From Nibribacter ruber (lineage in GTDB: Bacteria; Bacteroidota; Bacteroidia; Cytophagales; Hymenobacteraceae), in assembly GCF_009913235.1 (NCBI RefSeq), contig NZ_CP047897.1, forward strand, positions 3,781,001-3,845,000: 64,000 nt of DNA, read 5' to 3'. The notes under the pieces were generated by a model. It was not told the DNA's origin and searched no databases. It worked only from the letters and a program-made list of their open reading frames with translations. Below, piece by piece: positions 60,314 to 64,000 of this stretch. The translations under genes and the position numbers were made by a program. Each line of letters begins with the position of its first letter. The first letter of the stretch is position 1.

Positions 60314-60367
60314 AAGAGGTCCGTTTTTGGCCTGTTTTCATGAAAACAGGCCAAAAACGGACCTCTT
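60314..60367. repeat. Perfect 54-bp palindrome containing palindromic element copy 25
   Basis: The 38-bp element itself is 60322-60359, both arms as in the common form, centre AT. The flanks AAGAGGTC and GACCTCTT, unique to this locus, continue the symmetry by 8 bp on each side with no mismatch. It is 54 bp after the alanine dehydrogenase stop. Confidence 0.95.
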
Positions 60368-60378
60368 GATTTAAATTT

Positions 60379-60463
60379 CTTTCTCTCTGAGGGAGAAGGT
60401 TAGAATGAGGGGATATTGATATTGTTGGATTGCTCTGTAGAAACCAAGCACTGCTTGTTTCCC
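60379..60463 (+). repeat. Composite repeat D, copy 3
   Basis: CTCTGAGGGAGAAGGTTAGA then ATGAGGGG; after a spacer, GTAGAAACCAAGCACTGCTT, a diverged form of the second half. Confidence 0.6.
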
Positions 60464-60650
60464 ACGTATTCCTTTTTGATTTATGAAAAGGCAAAAAAAG
60501 TCCCTGCATTAATAAAACCTTTAATTGACAGGCGTGAGTTTGGAGACTCACTATTCTCTTGCCAAGAGTCTGGAGGCTCGCGTTATATTGGTTTCCTATA
60601 GAGCTATGGAGCAGGGAACAATCAGCAACTCACAACTAGAAATCAATACC

Positions 60651-60688
60651 CGTTTTTCGCCTCTTTTCCAGAAAATAAGCCAAAAACG
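60651..60688. repeat. 38-bp palindromic element, copy 26
   Basis: Centre CA; inner mismatches. It ends 8 bp after the stop of the flavin reductase on the minus strand. Confidence 0.85.
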
Positions 60689-60696
60689 GCCATTGA

Positions 60697-61602
60697 TTAT
60701 CCTTTCGGCTGAGCCAATAATAACACCTTCCAGGCATCTTGCACCCGGCCTTCTTCCAGCATCTTCTGCGCGAATAAATGCAGTTGGCGTTCCTGTTCCT
60801 GAGTGTCTTGGGCGTGGGTTTGCAGCATGTAGCGCAACATCGGCTCATGCTCGTAGGCCCGCAGTTCTTCTGGCGTGGGCATGGCTTCGGTATTTCCTAG
60901 GCGGGCCAGGTTGTTGCCGGTCAAAACCTTGCTGGTACGTATGTGAGCAGGCAATTGGTCAATGCCCATGCCTTTGGATTGCAAAGGTTTGGGTAGTTCA
61001 AATAGGCAGTCCCCGTTTGCGCGGAGGTACCAGTCTCCGCCTAGTCTGGCGACGGCGTCTAGTTTGAAGGGGTCAATTTTTTTACCGTCCGGGCCCAAGA
61101 TGTTCTCATTCACGTGCAGGAGTACCGCTTCGCAAATGACCAAGTTAGCCGCGCCGCCTTTGTCGCCGATGGGTTTCACTTCCAATACTTTGCACTCAAA
61201 AGCGGCTGGCGCCTCGGCTACGCGGGGAGGGGCAATCAAGGTAGAAGCCACTGGCGTTAGACCAGACTTCGTGAATTCATTGACGCCTCTGTCATACTCC
61301 GTAGAGGCCAAAGACATTTGCTCCACAATAGCGTAGTTGCAGATGTTGATGACCACTTCGCCCGTTTCCAGCACATTGTCCAGCGTGTGTTTGCCAGAGT
61401 TGTCGCGCACCCGGCGGGCAGGGGAGAAGATGAGCACCGGCGGATTTGACCCGAAGCAGTTGAAGAAGCTGAAAGGGCTCAGGTTCACATTTCCTTCTTT
61501 GTCTACGGTGCTGGCAAAAGCAATGGGCCGGGGCGCAATGGCGCCCAACATCAAAGCATGAAACTCACCAGTTGAAATCTCTTTCGGGTCAAAAACTTTC
61601 AC
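60697..61602 (-). CDS. Flavin reductase family protein (FMN-binding split barrel)
   Basis: A 301-residue protein starting with GTG. LGAIAPRPIAFASTVDKEGN and VNLSPFSFFNCFGSNPPVLI are the characteristic FMN-binding segments. VVINICNYAIVEQMSLAS and FECKVLEVKPIGDKG follow. The C-terminal ~80 residues are an extra helical part that usual flavin reductases lack. Activity may be reduction of free flavin or an unknown oxidoreduction. It lies between repeat-rich gaps on both sides. Confidence 0.88.
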   Translation of the reverse strand: MKVFDPKEISTGEFHALMLGAIAPRPIAFASTVDKEGNVNLSPFSFFNCFGSNPPVLIFSPARRVRDNSGKHTLDNVLETGEVVINICNYAIVEQMSLASTEYDRGVNEFTKSGLTPVASTLIAPPRVAEAPAAFECKVLEVKPIGDKGGAANLVICEAVLLHVNENILGPDGKKIDPFKLDAVARLGGDWYLRANGDCLFELPKPLQSKGMGIDQLPAHIRTSKVLTGNNLARLGNTEAMPTPEELRAYEHEPMLRYMLQTHAQDTQEQERQLHLFAQKMLEEGRVQDAWKVLLLAQPKG

Positions 61603-61610
61603 TTTTTTTA

Positions 61611-61744
61611 ATTTGAAGATGTGGAGATTTGAAGATTTGAAAATGTGGAGAAGAAGAAATCACGTTAAAATGATTTCTAGGTCGATTGTGCCATGGTTAG
61701 GTTAAACCATTTCCAAATCTGCACATCTTCACATTTTCAAATCA
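61611..61744. repeat. Inverted pair of GATTTGAAAATGTG word repeats
   Basis: Left arm (61611-61652): TTTGAAGATGTGGAGATTTG, then AAGATTTGAAAATGTGG. Right arm (61708-61744): CATTTCCAAATCTGCACATC followed by TTCACATTTTCAAATC, the approximate reverse complement. The 55-bp middle holds a GAAATCA/TGATTTC hairpin. It fills the gap between fahA and the flavin reductase. Confidence 0.6.
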
Positions 61745-61745
61745 T

Positions 61746-63023
61746 CTAAATAGCGGGTAAAATCTGGGCTTTCACTTCCCCGAAACCCACGCGCACGCCA
61801 TTTCTTTCGGCGTAGCCCCGCATAGTGATGGTGTCGCCGTCGTGGATGAATTTACGCTCAGAACCGTCTGGTAAGGTTAACGGCTTGGTGCCACGCCAGG
61901 TCAGTTCCAGCATAGAGCCATATGAATCTGGGGTAGGGCCAGAGATGGTGCCCGAGGCATACATATCACCCACTTCTAGGTTACAGCCATTAATAGTATG
62001 GTGCGCCAACTGCTGGTTCATGTTCCAATACATGTATTGGTAGTTAGAACGGCAAATCACCGCTTCTTGACTCATGTTGGGTGCCTGCAAGGTTACTTCC
62101 AGGTTAATATCTAGGTTCTTCTCTCCGCTGTATTCCAAATAAGGCAACACGGCAGGGTCTTGAACTGGTCCCGGTACTCTAAACGGCTCCAATGCGTCTA
62201 GGGTCACTACCCACGGCGAAATAGATGACGCGAAGTTCTTAGCCAAGAACGGTCCCAACGGCACATATTCCCAGCTTTGAATGTCTCTGGCAGACCAGTC
62301 ATTGAATAGCACCATGCCAAAGATATGCTCTTCAGCCTCTAGGGTGGTGATGGTAGTTCCCAACTCCGTGGATTTGCCAGTGATGAAGGCTACCTCCAAC
62401 TCAAAGTCCAACTGTTTGGTAGGCCCGAAGATGGGAGAATCAACATCAACAGGTTTGGTCTGTCCTTTAGGTCGGCGCACCGGTACGCCAGATGGTATGA
62501 TGGACGAAGCGCGTCCATGATAACCCACCGGTAAGTGCTTCCAGTTGGGTAATAAGGCATTGGCTGGGTCCCGGAACATGGTGCCCACGTTGGTGGCGTG
62601 CTCCATGCTGGAATAAAAATCGGTATAGTTAGGTACTCGTACTGGCATCAGCATCTGGGAATCCTTCTGCTTCACCAGGCACTCGGCCATCAATTCGCGG
62701 TTGTCTCTAATCTCTGGATTGTCATTGCGCAGGAGTTCAGAAATGCGGTCCCGCACCTGGCGCCAGATAGGACGGCCCAAGGCAATGAAATCATTGAGGT
62801 AAAGTCTATGAAAAACGGTAGGATCTTCCACGTCCAGCATGTCAAACAGGCCGTGCTGGGTAAGCACGTACACGTCTAGGACATAATCGCCAATGGCCAC
62901 GCCTACGCGCGGGTCACGGTCCTGGGCCTGGAAAATGCCGAAGGGAAGATTCTGTATCTGAAAGTCACTCTCTGGCGCAATCTGAATCCAGGAATGAAGG
63001 GATGGGTCGTTGGCTCTAATCAT
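61746..63023 (-). CDS. fahA: Fumarylacetoacetase
   Basis: A 425-residue enzyme that splits fumarylacetoacetate into fumarate and acetoacetate, the last step of tyrosine breakdown. I start at ATG 63023 (MIRANDPSLHSWI). Conserved parts: NLPFGIFQAQDRDPRVGVAI (N-terminal), YTDFYSSMEHATNVGTMFRD (Asp/Glu metal ligand region), PVGYHGRASSIIPSG and NDWSARDIQSWEYVPLGPFL. The C-terminal GDMYASGTISGPTPDSYGSM is also characteristic. It has a promoter box 24 bp upstream. Confidence 0.95.
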   Translation of the reverse strand: MIRANDPSLHSWIQIAPESDFQIQNLPFGIFQAQDRDPRVGVAIGDYVLDVYVLTQHGLFDMLDVEDPTVFHRLYLNDFIALGRPIWRQVRDRISELLRNDNPEIRDNRELMAECLVKQKDSQMLMPVRVPNYTDFYSSMEHATNVGTMFRDPANALLPNWKHLPVGYHGRASSIIPSGVPVRRPKGQTKPVDVDSPIFGPTKQLDFELEVAFITGKSTELGTTITTLEAEEHIFGMVLFNDWSARDIQSWEYVPLGPFLAKNFASSISPWVVTLDALEPFRVPGPVQDPAVLPYLEYSGEKNLDINLEVTLQAPNMSQEAVICRSNYQYMYWNMNQQLAHHTINGCNLEVGDMYASGTISGPTPDSYGSMLELTWRGTKPLTLPDGSERKFIHDGDTITMRGYAERNGVRVGFGEVKAQILPAI

Positions 63024-63047
63024 AAAAACATGACATAGGTTGGTAAA

Positions 63048-63055
63048 CAAAGATA
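63048..63055 (-). promoter_or_regulatory. -7 box TATCTTTG upstream of fahA
   Basis: An exact TAnnTTTG match 24 bp upstream of ATG 63023, which supports that start over the longer frame to 63071. Confidence 0.65.
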
Positions 63056-63116
63056 GCGACCTTCCCGACAATTCTGAAGTTTAATCAGAAGCAGTAGGAG
63101 TTTTCCGGCGGCCAGC

Positions 63117-63154
63117 CGTTTTTAGCCTGTTTTCCAGAAAAGAGCCTAAAAACA
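63117..63154. repeat. 38-bp palindromic element, copy 27
   Basis: Centre CA, right end ACA. Its TTTTTAGG end serves as the T tract for the nifU terminator on the minus strand. Confidence 0.8.
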
Positions 63155-63155
63155 G

Positions 63156-63204
63156 AAAGCCCGCGGGGTATTGAGAACATAAGAATCCTCAAAACCCCGC
63201 GGGC
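63156..63204 (-). terminator. Terminator of the mrp-nifU unit
   Basis: GCCCGCGGGGTATTGAG / CTCAAAACCCCGCGGGC is a long stem. On the minus strand it is followed by TTTCTGTTTTT, the last five T being part of the palindrome. Confidence 0.85.
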
Positions 63205-63234
63205 GTATTTCTAATCTTTAAATCTAAAGCATTC

Positions 63235-63513
63235 TTACACGAAAGACTCAGAGATAGGCGTCAGGTTGACGGCCACTACTCCTTTAATCTCTGGGACGGC
63301 TTTCATGATGGCTTGCTCTACACCGCCTTTAAAAGTCATGGCAGACATTGGGCAAGAACCGCAGGCACCCACCAACTCAATCTGCACTATTTTTTCTTCT
63401 GATATCTCCAGCACCTTTACATCACCTCCGTCTGTTTTCAAGTACGGACGAATGGTGTCTAAGGCCTGCTCTACCTGAAGAAGCAATATTTCATTCAATG
63501 CGCTGTCTACCAT
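63235..63513 (-). CDS. NifU-domain Fe-S cluster carrier
   Basis: A 92-residue protein made of just the NifU C-terminal domain. Cys51 and Cys54 in GACGSCPMSAMT form the CxxC that holds a transient [4Fe-4S] cluster. PYLKTDGGDVKVLEI is typical. It lies 4 bp after the mrp gene, so they are co-transcribed and both act in Fe-S cluster delivery. Confidence 0.93.
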   Translation of the reverse strand: MVDSALNEILLLQVEQALDTIRPYLKTDGGDVKVLEISEEKIVQIELVGACGSCPMSAMTFKGGVEQAIMKAVPEIKGVVAVNLTPISESFV

Positions 63514-63517
63514 ATGC

Positions 63518-64000
63518 TTACGCTTTAATTTCTACTACCTGAGTTCTGGCCATGCTGGCGTTCCTAACAGACACCTGGCGGGCCACTTCTTCGGCTACCT
63601 GCTTGAATACCGCGGTAGCCGGTGAGCCTTCTTCCAGAATCTGCGGGGTGCCCGCGTCACCGTTCTCTCTAATGCTTTGTACCAACGGAATCTCGCCAAT
63701 AAATGGAACCCCGTAGCGCTCTGCCAAATCACGTCCTCCGCCTTGCCCGAAGATATAGTATCTGTTATCAGGCAGTTCGGCTGGGGTGAAGTAGGCCATG
63801 TTTTCTACCAATCCCAAGACCGGCACGTTGATTTGCGGTTGTCTGAACATCTGCAAACCTTTCACGGCATCGGCTATGGCTACTTTCTGCGGAGTGGTCA
63901 CTATGATGGCGCCCGTTACCGGTACTGTCTGTACCAACGTCAGGTGAATGTCACTGGTTCCCGGCGGAAGGTCAATGAGTAAATAATCCAAATCGCCCCA
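63518..64000 (-). CDS. apbC: Mrp/NBP35-family ATP-binding protein (5' part outside window)
   Basis: The last 160 residues of an ApbC/Mrp-type P-loop ATPase. Visible are LDYLLIDLPPGTSDIHLTLV, VTTPQKVAIADAVKGLQMF, VPVLGLVENMAYF and GIEIPLVQ-like GEIPLVQSIRENGDAGTP. The Walker A and N-terminal MIP18-like region, if any, lie beyond the edge. A CxxC of canonical family members is not seen where GQGGGRDLAERYGV stands, as in many bacterial forms. It works with the NifU-like gene on Fe-S cluster transfer. Confidence 0.93.
   Translation of the reverse strand, partial: WGDLDYLLIDLPPGTSDIHLTLVQTVPVTGAIIVTTPQKVAIADAVKGLQMFRQPQINVPVLGLVENMAYFTPAELPDNRYYIFGQGGGRDLAERYGVPFIGEIPLVQSIRENGDAGTPQILEEGSPATAVFKQVAEEVARQVSVRNASMARTQVVEIKA

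Larger units (their letters stand above)
60260..60696. other. 437-bp gap between convergent genes, repeat-rich
   Basis: Contains the 54-bp perfect palindrome around copy 25 (60314-60367), composite repeat D (60379-60463) and palindrome copy 26 (60651-60688). Around 60500-60600, GAGTTTGGAGACTCAC and AGTCTGGAGGCTCGCG form a weak repeat. No gene. Confidence 0.75.

Noticed and set aside
543-63154. 38-bp palindromes as ordinary Rho-independent terminators
   Set aside because: After the stem the sequence continues with the A-rich end of the palindrome, not a T tract. Separate canonical hairpins lie next to many copies.
543-63154. 38-bp repeats as a CRISPR array
   Set aside because: Copies have uniform length but are scattered over 63 kb, are palindromic end to end, and have no regular spacers or cas genes.
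1-64000. tRNA or rRNA genes
   Set aside because: I looked for CCA-ended cloverleaf sequences and rRNA words in the gaps and saw none. Without a covariance search a diverged tRNA could be missed.

Overview
The window comes from the chromosome of a Bacteroidota bacterium, most likely order Cytophagales, family Hymenobacteraceae (Rufibacter, Nibribacter or Pontibacter type; the genus is a guess). The reasons are an lpxC/fabZ fusion, PorX, a subtilisin-like protease with a type IX secretion sorting tail, S16 with a long C-terminal tail, an FtsK-LolA pair, and many promoters of the Bacteroidota form TAnnTTTG. I recognise no rRNA, tRNA, phage, transposase gene or CRISPR array. Almost everything is housekeeping.

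Layout. 1-6.3 kb, all minus strand: a cut SDR oxidoreductase, the rpsP-rimM-trmD-rplS translation cluster, a fatty acid desaturase, an RluA-family pseudouridine synthase and panB. 6.3-10.9 kb, outer envelope: lptD, divergent from an amidase and an MCE/MlaD protein. 11-16.6 kb: an acyl-CoA carboxylase beta subunit, a SirB1-like protein and a secreted S8 protease. 17-20.8 kb: two paralogous HEIGH metalloprotease lipoproteins, a redoxin and a phosphopantetheinyl transferase. 20.8-29 kb: WD40-DivIVA-folB, penicillin-binding protein 1A, DUF72, two small membrane proteins and pyrD. 29-41.3 kb: ftsK-lolA, pyrF, DUF2851, a polytopic membrane protein, a NeuD-like acyltransferase, trhO, a nucleoside phosphorylase, a LuxC-type reductase and a ferredoxin. 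41.5-50.3 kb: valS, a 2-oxoacid dehydrogenase E2, cinA, a DUF4197 lipoprotein and an erythromycin-esterase-like protein. 51.2-56.9 kb, minus strand: lpxD-lpxC/fabZ-lpxA-ABC ATPase, a small STAS-like protein and an HD phosphohydrolase. 57-64 kb: porX-tsaE-alanine dehydrogenase, a flavin reductase, fumarylacetoacetase, NifU and Mrp.

The most unusual content is between the genes. I count 27 copies of a palindrome of constant length, 38 bp (18-bp arms around 2 central bases; left arm of the common form CGTTTTTGGCCTGTTTTC). They sit between transcription units, mostly just after stop codons, sometimes 0-4 bp away. None lies inside a gene or a tight operon, and only one degenerate copy lies in a divergent promoter region. 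Several copies keep their symmetry through paired changes in both arms, and a few have extra symmetric flanks unique to the locus. The copies lack a U tract of their own, so they are not ordinary terminators, though some lie against terminator hairpins. I know of no named family that matches.

Other repeats share these gaps: a 203-bp MITE-like element with 44-bp inverted ends, 'word' repeats built from short reiterated units (several as inverted pairs), and composite palindromes. Coding functions were assigned by reading the proteins and recognising motifs, without any database search.
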